Part shown: positions 27,636-37,206 of the stretch, piece after piece
How the letters are laid out: every line of letters starts with the position of its first letter
How positions within the stretch are numbered: the stretch's first letter is position 1
Assembly: GCF_018835585.1 (NCBI RefSeq)
Contig: NZ_JAHGVE010000002.1
Coordinates: forward strand, 35,565 to 99,564
Direction of reading: 5' to 3'
Source of the DNA: Pelorhabdus rhamnosifermentans
Lineage (GTDB): Bacteria > Bacillota > Negativicutes > UMGS1260
DNA: 64,000 nucleotides
Program-made: the position numbers and the translations under genes
Notes under the pieces: model-generated
What the model was told of the DNA's origin: nothing
What the model saw: the letters and a program-made list of their open reading frames with translations, nothing else
Database searches by the model: none

Positions 27636-28997
27636 GTGGGACTAGTGCGCTTGCTAGCAGATTCTGTTGTGGAAACAGAATTTGATAAATTATCGCCTGA
27701 AGTAGTGGAGCAAGCGAAAAAATGCTTACTTGATTGTATGGGAAATATGTTGGGAGGCCGATATACGGAGAAAGGCAGGAAAATTGTCCAATATGCTTCA
27801 CGGTGGAATAATTCACCTGAAGCCACTGTTATCGGCTATGGTAAGGTCTCCCGGGAAACAGCAGCTTTTGCCAATTCGGTGATGTCGCGGGCCATGGATT
27901 TAGACGATGGGAATCGTTTTTCTTTTGGGCACCCTGGTAGTGTTCTTGTTCCGGCCGCTTTGGCAATGGGTGAAATTACAGAAGCGAGCGGTCGCGATAT
28001 TATTAATGCGCTTGTAGTGGGCTATGATGTTTTTGTCCGGCTTGGTACGACTGTTAATCCATCTTCTTACCATGAGCGGGGATTTGATGTTACAGGCATA
28101 AGCGGGGCTGTTGCTGTAGCAGCAGTTGCAGCAAAATTATACGGATTAAATGCGGAACAAACAAAAGATGCACTAGGTATTGCATGTTTGCATGCGGGTG
28201 GCATTATTGAGTATCAAAATGATGGTTCTGATGGGAAGGTCCTTTGTCCTGGTTGGTCTACATCAACGGGGATTAAGGCAGCAGATTTGGCTCAAATGGG
28301 GTTTACGGGACCCGAAAGTATTTTAGAAGGAAATAAGGGCTTTTTTCAGGCTTTTTCGAATCAATATGACATAAATCGCCTAACTGATGGATTGGGAATC
28401 AATAGGGGGATCATGCAAACCTATTTCAAAATGCACGCATGTATGAGAGGACTCCATTGTGCGATTGATGCATTATTATCATTACGTTCAGAATATGCAT
28501 TGAATCCAGCTATAGTAAAAAAAATCACAATTAGAAATTCTACTTTTGTTAATCGCTTAAATAAGTCTCATCCTAAAACAATCGTAGGGGCCCAGTGCAG
28601 TCTTCCTTTTGCTATGGCAGTGGCTTTGAAATACGGTTGTGTAGATGAAGTGGTTTTAGAAAAAAGTATCGATGATAGTGAAATTAGTAAGGTTGAAGAC
28701 CGGATTGAAATGATAGTCGATCAAAAAATTCAAGAATATGTAGTAGAAAATCCGGATAACTGGACTGCTGTAAATGTTGAAGTATTAACAGAAGACGGAA
28801 AAAAGGTAAGTCAGTGGGCACCTGTCGCATTAGGTGAACCGGAAAAGCCGCTTTCATGGCAACAGCTTCAGAAAAAATTTACTCAGATGGTTGCTGATAC
28901 AGCATTTGAACCGACAAGGGAAGCATTCATTCATGTCATTCAGCATTTTGAAGAATGTCAATCAATGAATGAATTTACGGAGCTTCTTTATTCATAA
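27636..28997 (+). CDS. MmgE/PrpD-family protein 2
   Basis: 453 residues from GTG 27636. AGGAGG lies at 27621-27626, so GTG has 9-nt spacing while ATG 27627 directly abuts the site; the N-terminus (MGLVRLLADSVV) then aligns with that of protein 1 (MSLVRLLAKYVV). The two proteins share most conserved blocks (AKKC-LDC, RAMDLDDGNRFSFGHPGSV, GFFQAF, MRGLHCAIDALL). The operon continues to an MFS carrier, an Old Yellow Enzyme-type reductase, a chemoreceptor and a nitroreductase. Exact reaction is not known; decarboxylase, dehydratase and epimerase members exist. Confidence 0.85.
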   Translation: MGLVRLLADSVVETEFDKLSPEVVEQAKKCLLDCMGNMLGGRYTEKGRKIVQYASRWNNSPEATVIGYGKVSRETAAFANSVMSRAMDLDDGNRFSFGHPGSVLVPAALAMGEITEASGRDIINALVVGYDVFVRLGTTVNPSSYHERGFDVTGISGAVAVAAVAAKLYGLNAEQTKDALGIACLHAGGIIEYQNDGSDGKVLCPGWSTSTGIKAADLAQMGFTGPESILEGNKGFFQAFSNQYDINRLTDGLGINRGIMQTYFKMHACMRGLHCAIDALLSLRSEYALNPAIVKKITIRNSTFVNRLNKSHPKTIVGAQCSLPFAMAVALKYGCVDEVVLEKSIDDSEISKVEDRIEMIVDQKIQEYVVENPDNWTAVNVEVLTEDGKKVSQWAPVALGEPEKPLSWQQLQKKFTQMVADTAFEPTREAFIHVIQHFEECQSMNEFTELLYS

Positions 28998-29110
28998 GGC
29001 AGTGCGAAGCCAGATGTAATTATAATATGTGCGGAGACAATCAGTTTAGCAGGTGAGCTTGTTTAGGTCATTTACCTATAAAATCTGAATGTAAATACAG
29101 GAGGAATAAA

Positions 29111-30436
29111 ATGAACGTACAAGGGAATACCGTTGGCAGTATCATTGAAAAAATATCTTTGAGTCGTACGCATTATCACATATTAATCATAGCGGCACTG
29201 GGGTTTCTCTTCGATTCTTTTGATACTTATATTGTGTCATATGCTATGCCCCTTATTCGTCAAGAGTGGCAGATTAATCCGGTCATTAACGGTATGCTGG
29301 CTAGTGCTGGTACTTGGGGGATGTTTTTAGGGGCGATGCTCTGGGGACCTATTTCTGACCGCTATGGGCGAAAGATTGGTTTCATAGGAACGATACTTGG
29401 ATTTGGTCTGATAACAGGATTAACTGCGTTAAGTCAAAGCCCCTTTGAGTTTGGATTGTTTCGTTTCTTTACAGGAATGTGTATAGGTGGTGCCATTCCT
29501 GTTACTACAGCCTTAGTATCAGAATATGCAGCTGCACGCTATCGTGGTCGTTTCGTATCCATGTTAACGCTGCTGTGGCCTTTTGGTCTTTTACTTGCGG
29601 CATTTGCAAGCTTGCATTTAGTAACAGAACATGGTTGGCGTATATTGTTTATCCTCGGTACAATTCCTGCGTTGCTTGCCATCGTTGCAGGGTTTAAATT
29701 ACCAGAGTCACCGCGCTGGCTTGCAACACAGGGGCGTGCTTCAGATGCCCGTCGCGTGTTAATCAAGCTGGGTGCCAAAGAGGAGGATGTTAGCAATCTG
29801 GCTGACGAAAAACTAGCGGAGAAGGTACCTATTGGGGTTCTTTTAACACCAATGTATAGAAAAAGATTTCTTCTGACGGCTGGTTACTATTTCTTTGGCT
29901 ATTTTGGCTACTATGGTTTTGCTATGTGGATACCGACTATTTTAGCTACAGTATATGGTTTGAGTTTGGCGAAAACTTTTACATTTGGGTTAATTGGAGC
30001 TGCTGGTGCCATTTTAGCAAGGGCGACGGCTTTTTACACTGTTGAAAAATTCGGTAGAAAGCAGTTGTTTTATGTTGGCTATGGGCTGGGTGGCGTAGCA
30101 GCCTTGCTATTCGGGTTGCTTAAGGATCCGGCCTACGCTATGGTCGGTGTCTTCGTTATTTTCTATTTGTGCGAACAAGGCGGTGCTGGGACTGTTGTAT
30201 ATACGGCTGAATTATATCCTTCAAAGGTACGTGCGACAGCCACAGCTTGGTCTACTGGTGCCGGGCGCATTAGTTCGGCGACTAGCCCGATCCTGTTTGG
30301 CTATTTAATGGCAAACCATATGTATTATGGTGTATTTATCGCCATGGCGCTGTTCATGTGGATTGCCGTCGCACTGGTCTTCTTTCTCGGTGTGGAAACG
30401 AAGGGGAAATCTTTAGAAGATGTTGGAGCAGCATAA
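29111..30436 (+). CDS. MFS carrier of the organic or aromatic acid:H+ symporter type
   Basis: 441 residues with 12 predicted membrane segments. The loop 2-3 motif SDRYGRKIG and the central PESPRWLATQGR are the sugar-porter/aromatic-acid-symporter signatures, and FDSFDTYIVSYAMPLI in TM1 is the AAHS-type acidic motif. AGGAGG precedes the ATG. It probably imports a carboxylic acid that feeds the enzymes of this island. Substrate not assignable. Confidence 0.85.
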   Translation: MNVQGNTVGSIIEKISLSRTHYHILIIAALGFLFDSFDTYIVSYAMPLIRQEWQINPVINGMLASAGTWGMFLGAMLWGPISDRYGRKIGFIGTILGFGLITGLTALSQSPFEFGLFRFFTGMCIGGAIPVTTALVSEYAAARYRGRFVSMLTLLWPFGLLLAAFASLHLVTEHGWRILFILGTIPALLAIVAGFKLPESPRWLATQGRASDARRVLIKLGAKEEDVSNLADEKLAEKVPIGVLLTPMYRKRFLLTAGYYFFGYFGYYGFAMWIPTILATVYGLSLAKTFTFGLIGAAGAILARATAFYTVEKFGRKQLFYVGYGLGGVAALLFGLLKDPAYAMVGVFVIFYLCEQGGAGTVVYTAELYPSKVRATATAWSTGAGRISSATSPILFGYLMANHMYYGVFIAMALFMWIAVALVFFLGVETKGKSLEDVGAA

Positions 30437-30469
30437 ACGTTAGTGGCCAGTTTTACTGTACGCTATGTT

Positions 30470-30499
30470 GGACTGAATAGGCGATAGTCTATTCAGTCC
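30470..30499 (+). terminator. hairpin after the MFS gene
   Basis: GGACTGAATAG (30470-30480) pairs perfectly with CTATTCAGTCC (30489-30499). The following TAAAATG is not a good U-tract, so partial termination or mRNA processing is likely. Confidence 0.5.
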
Positions 30500-30609
30500 T
30501 AAAATGCAACACCGAAAAAAGAATTTGAAAATAATGGAAGTGGTTTCAAGTTTTGACAGCTAGTAATCTTAAATCAAGGATAGATTAAGAAATTAGGGGC
30601 TGGAAGTGT

Positions 30610-32607
30610 ATGAACTCGGATTATGAATATCTTTTTAGAGAAGGGAAGATCGGAAACCTTGTATTAAAGAATCGTATCATAATGGCGCCAATGGCAACGA
30701 ATTTTGCTTTGCAGAGTGGTGAAGTATCGCAACGTCTGATTGATTATTATGTTGAGCGTGCTCGAGGCGGAGTAGGGCTTATTATTGTAGAAAATGCCAA
30801 CGTAGATTATCCAACAGGGCGCAATGGTGCTATCCAATTGCGTATTGACGATGACGGTTATATTCCAAGTTTAGGTGCTCTTTGTCACGCAATACATGAA
30901 GCCGCTCCAGAGGTGCGAGTCGCACTTCAATTAAGTCACGCAGGGGCTAGTACAAAAGCCTCGAGAATTGGCGGAAGTCAGATTGTCGGACCGTCTAACA
31001 TTCCGATAGGTCCCGGTCACGAGGTACCTAGACAATTAGAAGAGGATGAAATTAAAGGCATAACTATTAAATTTGGGTTAGCAGCTCTTAAAGCCAAAAA
31101 GGCAGGTTTTGATGCAGTAGAAATTCACGGTGCTAACGCTTACCTTTTGGCAGAATTTATTTCTCCCTGGACTAATAAACGCACAGACATTTATGGTGGG
31201 AGTGTAGAAAATCGCTTACGTTTCCCTCTAGAGGTGGTCAAGAGTATTAGGGAAGCGGTCGGCAATGGTTTTCCTATTTCGTTCCGGATGAATGGTAACG
31301 AATTTATGCCTGGGGCCTTGACATTAGAAGATGCAATACAAAATGCAAAACTTCTTGAACAAGCGGGCGTGAACTTACTTCATGTTACTGCCGGAAATGG
31401 ATACACCCACGAAAGACATGTTGAGCCAGCATCTTACCCAGAAGCATGGAAAACAAATTTAGCTCAGGCAATCAAAAGCGTTGTTCAAATTCCAGTTGCG
31501 GCAGTGGGAGTTATCCGAAATCCGGTCACAGCCAATGCGACGATTGAAAAAGGGGATGCTGATTTTGTGGCGCTGGGAAGGGGACTTATTGCAGACCCCT
31601 ATTGGCCAAGAAAGGCTCAATCTGGCCAAGCGGCAGGCATAAGGCGTTGTATTTCTTGTAATACCTGCATATCTAGGCGAGTATCTGATGACTTAGCAAT
31701 TTGTTGTGCTCTCAACCCTGCCGTAGGACGAGAGGCAGAAATGCGGGTACTCACAAATAAAATCGCCAATAAGAAAAAGATCGCTGTAGTTGGTGGCGGT
31801 CCGGCAGGCATGTATGCCTCGTTTCTACTGAAAAAGCTAGGCCATGATGTTAGCTTATATGAATTAGAACAACAACTGGGGGGGCAACTATGTATTGCTT
31901 CGGTACCTCCTTATAAAGATAAAATTGGTTGGCTAGTTGAGTTTCTGAAATATGAGATTGACGTGTCTGGTGTAGAACTAAAATTAGGTACTGAGGCAAC
32001 TGTCGAAATTCTTAAAGAATCCGGGGCAGAGATTGTTATTTTGGCTACGGGAGCAAAACCGTATATACCCCCGATTTCTGGTGTTGCAAATGCCTCTGTT
32101 TTGACTGCTCATGAAGTGTTAGCCCAGAAAAAGTCCTTTTCAGGCTTGAATATCGTAGTAGTTGGAGGGGGTTCAGTAGGGTGCGAAACTGCTGAATACC
32201 TGGCAAAGACAAATAAAGTTATAATTGTAGAAATGCGTCAGGATGCTGCAGTCGATCTTAAGCCATTAAATCGGGCGGATTTGCTCCGTCGGATGAAAGA
32301 AGCTGGAATAGAGATTCAGACTCAAGCATTTGTTGAAAGTATTGAAGAAGGTCAAATTAACTGTTGTGTTACCGAATCTGACGGTTCGAAAGTCAGCAAA
32401 GGTTTTAAATCCGATTTAACAGTTCTCGCAGCGGGAAGTGTCTCCGTAAATAATTTGGCAAAAAGGTTTGGACAAGCTGGAGTAAAAGTCGTCAGCATAG
32501 GTGACTGTGTTAAACCTGGCAGAATTGCTGATTCCTTACGCCAGGCCATTCTTTTAGCCAAGGACCTAGCATTAGGTATAGATGAACGTTTCCAAAAAAG
32601 CGAGTAG
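30610..32607 (+). CDS. Old Yellow Enzyme-type NADH:flavin oxidoreductase with 4Fe-4S and FAD domains
   Basis: 665 residues with the same domain order as the gene at 22: FMN barrel (about 1-345), Cys cluster starting at RRCISCNTCISR (C-x2-C-x3 variant, continuing to ICCALNP), and FAD/NAD(P) domains (VVGGGPAGMYA near 398 and VVVGGGSVGCETAEYL near 516). HGANAYLLAEFISP with the active-site region follows the enoate/2,4-dienoyl-CoA reductase pattern. It would reduce an activated C=C bond, for example in an unsaturated carboxylate, and may use it as electron acceptor. It lies between MFS and chemoreceptor genes. Confidence 0.85.
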   Translation: MNSDYEYLFREGKIGNLVLKNRIIMAPMATNFALQSGEVSQRLIDYYVERARGGVGLIIVENANVDYPTGRNGAIQLRIDDDGYIPSLGALCHAIHEAAPEVRVALQLSHAGASTKASRIGGSQIVGPSNIPIGPGHEVPRQLEEDEIKGITIKFGLAALKAKKAGFDAVEIHGANAYLLAEFISPWTNKRTDIYGGSVENRLRFPLEVVKSIREAVGNGFPISFRMNGNEFMPGALTLEDAIQNAKLLEQAGVNLLHVTAGNGYTHERHVEPASYPEAWKTNLAQAIKSVVQIPVAAVGVIRNPVTANATIEKGDADFVALGRGLIADPYWPRKAQSGQAAGIRRCISCNTCISRRVSDDLAICCALNPAVGREAEMRVLTNKIANKKKIAVVGGGPAGMYASFLLKKLGHDVSLYELEQQLGGQLCIASVPPYKDKIGWLVEFLKYEIDVSGVELKLGTEATVEILKESGAEIVILATGAKPYIPPISGVANASVLTAHEVLAQKKSFSGLNIVVVGGGSVGCETAEYLAKTNKVIIVEMRQDAAVDLKPLNRADLLRRMKEAGIEIQTQAFVESIEEGQINCCVTESDGSKVSKGFKSDLTVLAAGSVSVNNLAKRFGQAGVKVVSIGDCVKPGRIADSLRQAILLAKDLALGIDERFQKSE

Positions 32608-32660
32608 TTTTTAGAGAAAAAAATTGTTGCTATTTATTGTTTCATAGTGTCACGGTGATA

Positions 32661-32692
32661 AAGGGTTAACCACAAGCTAATGGTTGACCCTT
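32661..32692 (+). terminator. terminator-like hairpin before the chemoreceptor
   Basis: AAGGGTTAACCA (32661-32672) pairs with TGGTTGACCCTT (32681-32692) with one G-U. The trailing ATACCGTTTTATTT gives a weak T-tract. Confidence 0.5.
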
Positions 32693-32724
32693 ATACCGTT
32701 TTATTTGCAAGTGGGGGCGAAAAG

Positions 32725-34701
32725 ATGAAAAGTATTCAGACTAAACTTACTGTTACGATTCTTGCTATGTTTCTGGTGGCACTTGGTGTATTGGGGGGAC
32801 TCAATTACTATAAGGCGCGGGCTATTATAACCGAAAATGTTACTAGCGATATGGGAGAATTCGCTGTGAATTCAGCCAATATCATCGGCGACTGGTTTAA
32901 AGTCCGGAAAGCGGAGTTGGAAATGATAGCGTTGGCACCTGCTGTACAAAGTGGCAATGCAGAGACAATTATTCCTTATCTTAACAATGTTGCTCAGGCA
33001 AATAAAATCTATGAAAACATTGGATTTGCCGATACGACAGGGGTATTTCGTAATGCACTGGGGAAGAGTGGAACTATCGGTCAACGTGATTATTTTCAAC
33101 AGGCTATGCTGAAAGGTGAGACGGTTATTTCCGATCCTGTTATTTCGGTAACAACAGGGCATTTTGTCGTTACTGTTTGTACGCCAGTAAAGTTTGACGG
33201 CAAGATTATTGGAGCATTATATGGAGGAATCAATATAGAGAGTCTTACCCAAAAATTATTAGAAATAAAAGTAGGACAGACTGGCTACGTTTTTGTCACG
33301 CAGGGAAACGGTCTTAGAATTATTCATCCCGATAAAGAAATAGAGATGAAGAGCAACCCTCTTAGTGATTCTAATGCGGATCCCGGGCAGAAGCAGCTTA
33401 CTGAGCGAATGGTCAAAGGGGAAAAAGGCTTCAGTCGATCTACTTCCTCCCAGGGGGTTGATAAGTACTATGCTTATGCACCGATACCAGGCGTTAATTG
33501 GTCATTGGCTTTAGCTGTACCGGTAAAGGAAATGACGGGTGCCGTTTCGACGCTAACGACAATATCATTAGTGACTATTATAGCAGTATTGATTGTTGCA
33601 GGTATGTTTATTACTTGGTATGCCCGGCGCATTAGCAAGCCTATCCGCGAAGTAGAGGAAGCAGCTAAGCGTATTGCTGACAGCGATATTTCATTGATTA
33701 AGCTTGGCATTGTTTCTAATGATGAAATCGGACGGTTGGGACAGAGTTTTGAACAGATGAGTGGCAATCTGCGAGGTTTTATTCAAAAAATTCAAGGTGC
33801 TACCGAACAAGTGGCGGCGGCGGAGGAATTGACTGCAGGTGCTGAACAGTCAGCGCAGGTGTCCAATACAGTAGCGGTATCAATTACCGAAACAGCCCAA
33901 GGGACGGCTGAGCAATTACGGGCAGTAGACAGTGCGAAAGCTTTGATGGAAGAAATTGTTGCTGAGATGAAGCGAGGAGCAACGAATATTAAAAATGCTT
34001 TGGAGATTACACGTCGGGCAGTAAGTGTGGCGACAATCGGCAATACTACAGTGGATACGGTTATTAAACAGATGGATAATATCCAGGTGACTGTGGAAGA
34101 TACGGCCAAAGTGGTGGCAGAACTTGGTGAACATTCAACACAAATTGGTAATATCGTAGAAACCATTGCTAATATTTCTAGTCAAACGAATCTATTGGCA
34201 TTGAATGCCGCCATTGAAGCGGCACGAGCGGGTGAGCATGGACGCGGTTTCGCAGTGGTTGCCGAAGAAGTACGTAAACTGGCCGAGGATTCGCAGCAAG
34301 CAGCTAAGCAGATAACCTTACTTATCGGGGAAATTCAACTGAAGACCAATACTGCTGTCACAGCTATGAATACGGGTACGGTTGAAGTCAAGAAGGGAAC
34401 GGAAGTTGTCGATGATGCTGGAGCATCTTTTCAAGACATTATGTGCCAAGTGAAAGAAGTAGCTGACATCATTCAAGGTGCGGCAAATAGCCAGGAACAG
34501 CTTGTAGTTAGTAGCGATAAAGTGCTTCTGGCAGTAGATAAAGTAGAAAATATTAGTACGGAAATCGCCGGTCAAGCGCAAAATATTTCAGCTGCTATTG
34601 AAGAACAGTCTGCTTCAGCGGAGGAAATTGCTCATTCTAGTAAGGCATTGTCATGTTTGGCGGAAGAACTGCAAATTGCAGTTCGGAAGTTTACCCTTTA
34701 G
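32725..34701 (+). CDS. methyl-accepting chemotaxis protein, dCache type
   Basis: 658 residues from ATG 32725, with GGGGGCG upstream; the earlier in-frame ATG at 32680 lies inside the hairpin region. TM1 is at about 7-28. A periplasmic dCache sensor spans about 40-275 (QRDYFQQAMLKGE, VKFDGKIIGALYGGIN), then TM2, HAMP, and a cytoplasmic signalling hairpin with the invariant ISSQTNLLALNAAIEAARAG. It probably senses the acid handled by the surrounding genes, and its position in the operon supports that. Confidence 0.9.
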   Translation: MKSIQTKLTVTILAMFLVALGVLGGLNYYKARAIITENVTSDMGEFAVNSANIIGDWFKVRKAELEMIALAPAVQSGNAETIIPYLNNVAQANKIYENIGFADTTGVFRNALGKSGTIGQRDYFQQAMLKGETVISDPVISVTTGHFVVTVCTPVKFDGKIIGALYGGINIESLTQKLLEIKVGQTGYVFVTQGNGLRIIHPDKEIEMKSNPLSDSNADPGQKQLTERMVKGEKGFSRSTSSQGVDKYYAYAPIPGVNWSLALAVPVKEMTGAVSTLTTISLVTIIAVLIVAGMFITWYARRISKPIREVEEAAKRIADSDISLIKLGIVSNDEIGRLGQSFEQMSGNLRGFIQKIQGATEQVAAAEELTAGAEQSAQVSNTVAVSITETAQGTAEQLRAVDSAKALMEEIVAEMKRGATNIKNALEITRRAVSVATIGNTTVDTVIKQMDNIQVTVEDTAKVVAELGEHSTQIGNIVETIANISSQTNLLALNAAIEAARAGEHGRGFAVVAEEVRKLAEDSQQAAKQITLLIGEIQLKTNTAVTAMNTGTVEVKKGTEVVDDAGASFQDIMCQVKEVADIIQGAANSQEQLVVSSDKVLLAVDKVENISTEIAGQAQNISAAIEEQSASAEEIAHSSKALSCLAEELQIAVRKFTL

Positions 34702-34751
34702 TAAATGCAATTTTGAAAGGATTCTACTGAAATAATGGAGGGATGAATATT

Positions 34752-35336
34752 ATGAGTAATGTTATTGAAAACATTCTAACAAGAAGAAGTATCAGAAAGT
34801 ATACCGATCAGCAAATCAGTGATGAGGATTTAAAAATAATTTTAGAAGCAGCAAAGTATGCGCCGAGTGGAGGAAACTCACAGACGTGGCATTTTATGGT
34901 GCTTCAAAACAAAGAAAAGCTATTGCAATTAAATGGGTACATAAAATCAGCGTTTGAAAAATTAGAAGTTGATGAAAGCACGTATCGAAGTATTCGGACT
35001 GGCAAAGAGGCTTCTAAAAATGATTCCTATAATTTTTATTACCATGCACCAACGTTAATTATCGTATCTAATGAAGCCGATTACGGAAATGCGATGGCAG
35101 ATAGTGCTTGTGCGATAGAAAATATGTTTTTAGTCTCACATTATTTACAAATAGGTTCTTGCTGGATCAATCAAGTAAGTTGGTTTTGTAATGATAAAAG
35201 CGTAAGAACTTTTTTGACAGAGTTAGGGGTCCCGGAAAATCATAAGGTTTGCGGGTCAATTTGCCTGGGGTATCGAGATGGGAACGCACCAGTTGCCAAA
35301 GAAAGAAAAGAAAACATTGTAACCATAATAAAATAA
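34752..35336 (+). CDS. nitroreductase-family flavoprotein 1
   Basis: 194 residues from ATG 34752, 9 nt after GGAGGG; ATG 34743 abuts the site. The N-terminus (IENILTRRSIRKYTDQQISD) and AAKYAPSGGNSQTWHFMVLQN are the FMN-binding nitroreductase pattern, with the C-terminal GYRDGN. The role in the island is unclear; such proteins often reduce enoates or quinones. Confidence 0.82.
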   Translation: MSNVIENILTRRSIRKYTDQQISDEDLKIILEAAKYAPSGGNSQTWHFMVLQNKEKLLQLNGYIKSAFEKLEVDESTYRSIRTGKEASKNDSYNFYYHAPTLIIVSNEADYGNAMADSACAIENMFLVSHYLQIGSCWINQVSWFCNDKSVRTFLTELGVPENHKVCGSICLGYRDGNAPVAKERKENIVTIIK

Positions 35337-35545
35337 GTTCGAATGGCCGGGATTTTGGAGTGAACAAAATGTACAAATAGCTCTTACTGTGCGGATGAAT
35401 ATTTGTTAAGAAAATAGTGATAGATATGTCGTCACATAATTGAATCAGATAAAATAAAATCTCAACTAGGATTCAAAGGAATTTTAGTGTCAGTGGTATA
35501 ATATATGATAAATGCAAATATTGACGGTGTAGCAGGAGGTTCTTA
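35337..35545. other. upstream region of the IclR gene
   Basis: About 200 bp without a gene. A TATAAT at about 35499 is a plausible -10 element, but no good -35 was seen. No copy of the TGAAAC palindrome is present, so autoregulation by this operator is not indicated. Confidence 0.35.
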
Positions 35546-36241
35546 ATGTATAATATTCGTGCGGTAGAAAGAGCATTTAAACTATTGGAATGTTTTTCAA
35601 ACAAAAAACCACAAATGGGTGTTACTGAACTCTCAGAGTATATAGGATTGTCAAAGGCAACAACTTTTCGTATTGCCGAGACGTTAGAACAATTGGGTTA
35701 TTTAAATAAAAGCGAATCTACACAAACTTATTCTATTTCATCAAAGGTATTGACACTGGGCCAGGTTTTTTTGGATGATCTAGAATTTCGGACCATATCG
35801 CTTCCTTACATGAGAAAAATTCGTGACACATTAGATGAATCGGTCAGCTTATATATTGTTGCACATAATAAGAGAGTATGTGTCGAAAGAATTCAAACTT
35901 CTCGTTTGTTGCGAAGGGTAGTTACAGTGGGAGAAGAGGTACCGCTAGATAGGGGTGCCTCGGGCAAGGTATTGTTAGCATTTTCACACTTGAACTATGG
36001 CGTAGATGAAGCCGTGCTGGAAAGTATCCGTAAGAATGGTTATGCCTATAGTGAAAATGAAAGGGGAGAGGGCATATCTGCTGTGTCGGTTCCAATTCGA
36101 AACTTTAAAGGGAATATTGTAGCAGCATTAACTATTTCAGGACCCTCCTTTAGATACAATGATGAGTCGTTACCACGTTATATAAATTTAATGAAAGAAA
36201 TGTCTCGAACGATATCTAGTAAACTAGGTTTTAATGCTTAA
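35546..36241 (+). CDS. IclR-family transcriptional regulator
   Basis: 231 residues, CAGGAGG before the ATG. The N-terminal winged helix-turn-helix reads RAVERAFKLLECFSN, MGVTELSEYIGLSKATTFRI and LEQLGYLNKS. The C-terminal ligand domain has YIVAHNKRVCVERIQTS and DRGASGKVLLAF, conserved in IclR proteins. The AATGAAAC-N3-GTTTCATT palindromes in this island resemble the site type known for the IclR-family regulator KdgR. They occur before the genes on both sides, which makes this the likely local regulator. Confidence 0.9.
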   Translation: MYNIRAVERAFKLLECFSNKKPQMGVTELSEYIGLSKATTFRIAETLEQLGYLNKSESTQTYSISSKVLTLGQVFLDDLEFRTISLPYMRKIRDTLDESVSLYIVAHNKRVCVERIQTSRLLRRVVTVGEEVPLDRGASGKVLLAFSHLNYGVDEAVLESIRKNGYAYSENERGEGISAVSVPIRNFKGNIVAALTISGPSFRYNDESLPRYINLMKEMSRTISSKLGFNA

Positions 36242-36340
36242 TCGCTTGATGAGGTTTCAAACCATCAGAGCGTTTGCATATCGTTACAGTGAAAATTGTA
36301 AATTAATTATTTAAAATGAATTCAAAGAATTTAATAGTTA

Positions 36341-36369
36341 AGAAGGAATTATCAGATTAATATCGAATA
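36341..36369 (+). repeat. 29-bp intergenic repeat, copy 2
   Basis: AGAAGGAATTATCAGATTAA then TATCGAATA, one mismatch to 24951-24979. Located 25 bp before IclR-type operator 3. Confidence 0.7.
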
Positions 36370-36393
36370 CATAAAATATGTGTTTTATTATTA

Positions 36394-36408
36394 TGAAACA
36401 TTGTTTCA
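36394..36408 (+). promoter_or_regulatory. IclR-type operator 3
   Basis: TGAAAC-ATT-GTTTCA, perfect palindrome, upstream of nitroreductase 2. No clear third half-site is seen at +20 bp. Confidence 0.65.
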
Positions 36409-36444
36409 TTAGACGGTACAGTACAAAGTAAAGGAGATGATTAT

Positions 36445-37068
36445 ATGGAATTTACAGAGCTTGTGCGCGATAGAAGAAGTATTCGTCAATTCCTTCCTGA
36501 GCCAATTACGAATAAGGATATTAGAGAGATCATTTCTATTGCCACGAATGCGTGTAACTCAGGAAATAAACAGTTTTGGAATTTTATTGTTATTCAAAAT
36601 GAATCAATAAAGAATGAAATGGTACGAGTTTGTCGTGATAAAGCCACTCAGTTAAATAATGAAGTAAAAAAAATAAATGCAAATGTACCACCCTATGTTC
36701 CACAGGAGTTTTATTTAAACGCACCTGTTGTTATCGGAGTAGTTGCAACAGCTAAATATCGGACGAAACCAGATTTATTAATGCTTGATCTTGGATACAA
36801 AGAACAAGAAGTTGACGATTTAAGATGCAGGGGTGATTTACAGACAATAGGCGCAGTCACTCAATTGATATTGTTGGCAGCCTGGGAAAAGGGTTTTGGT
36901 AGCTGTTGGATGACGGGACCCTTATTTGCCCGCAAAGAACTGGAAGAAGTACTCGGAATTACTAATGGTAACTCACTAGCTGCTTTAATTCCTATTGGGA
37001 AACCGGCAGTTATACCACCTAAAAACAGCCGGAAGCCGTTAGATGAAATAGTGAAGTTTCTAAAATAA
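36445..37068 (+). CDS. nitroreductase-family flavoprotein 2
   Basis: 207 residues, AAAGGAG before the ATG. DRRSIRQFLPEPITNKDIRE, NACNSGNKQFWNFIVIQN and the later CWMTGPLFARKELEEVLGI are nitroreductase signatures. It is only distantly like nitroreductase 1. It has its own IclR-type operator. Confidence 0.82.
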   Translation: MEFTELVRDRRSIRQFLPEPITNKDIREIISIATNACNSGNKQFWNFIVIQNESIKNEMVRVCRDKATQLNNEVKKINANVPPYVPQEFYLNAPVVIGVVATAKYRTKPDLLMLDLGYKEQEVDDLRCRGDLQTIGAVTQLILLAAWEKGFGSCWMTGPLFARKELEEVLGITNGNSLAALIPIGKPAVIPPKNSRKPLDEIVKFLK

Positions 37069-37111
37069 TCATAGCTGATTTGCAGGGAGTTTATAACTTA
37101 TATGATATAAA

Positions 37112-37137
37112 TGAAACTTTGTTTCATTTAATGAAAC
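37112..37137 (+). promoter_or_regulatory. IclR-type operator 4
   Basis: TGAAAC-TTT-GTTTCA (37112-37126), perfect, with a third half-site TGAAAC at 37132-37137, 20 bp after the first. It lies 70 bp before the aconitase-type gene. Confidence 0.7.
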
Positions 37138-37206
37138 AAAACGAGATTAATGTTAGTTGCTAATTCATTAAACATTTAAAATAGTAGTTGAGAAAGGGGT
37201 TTGATT

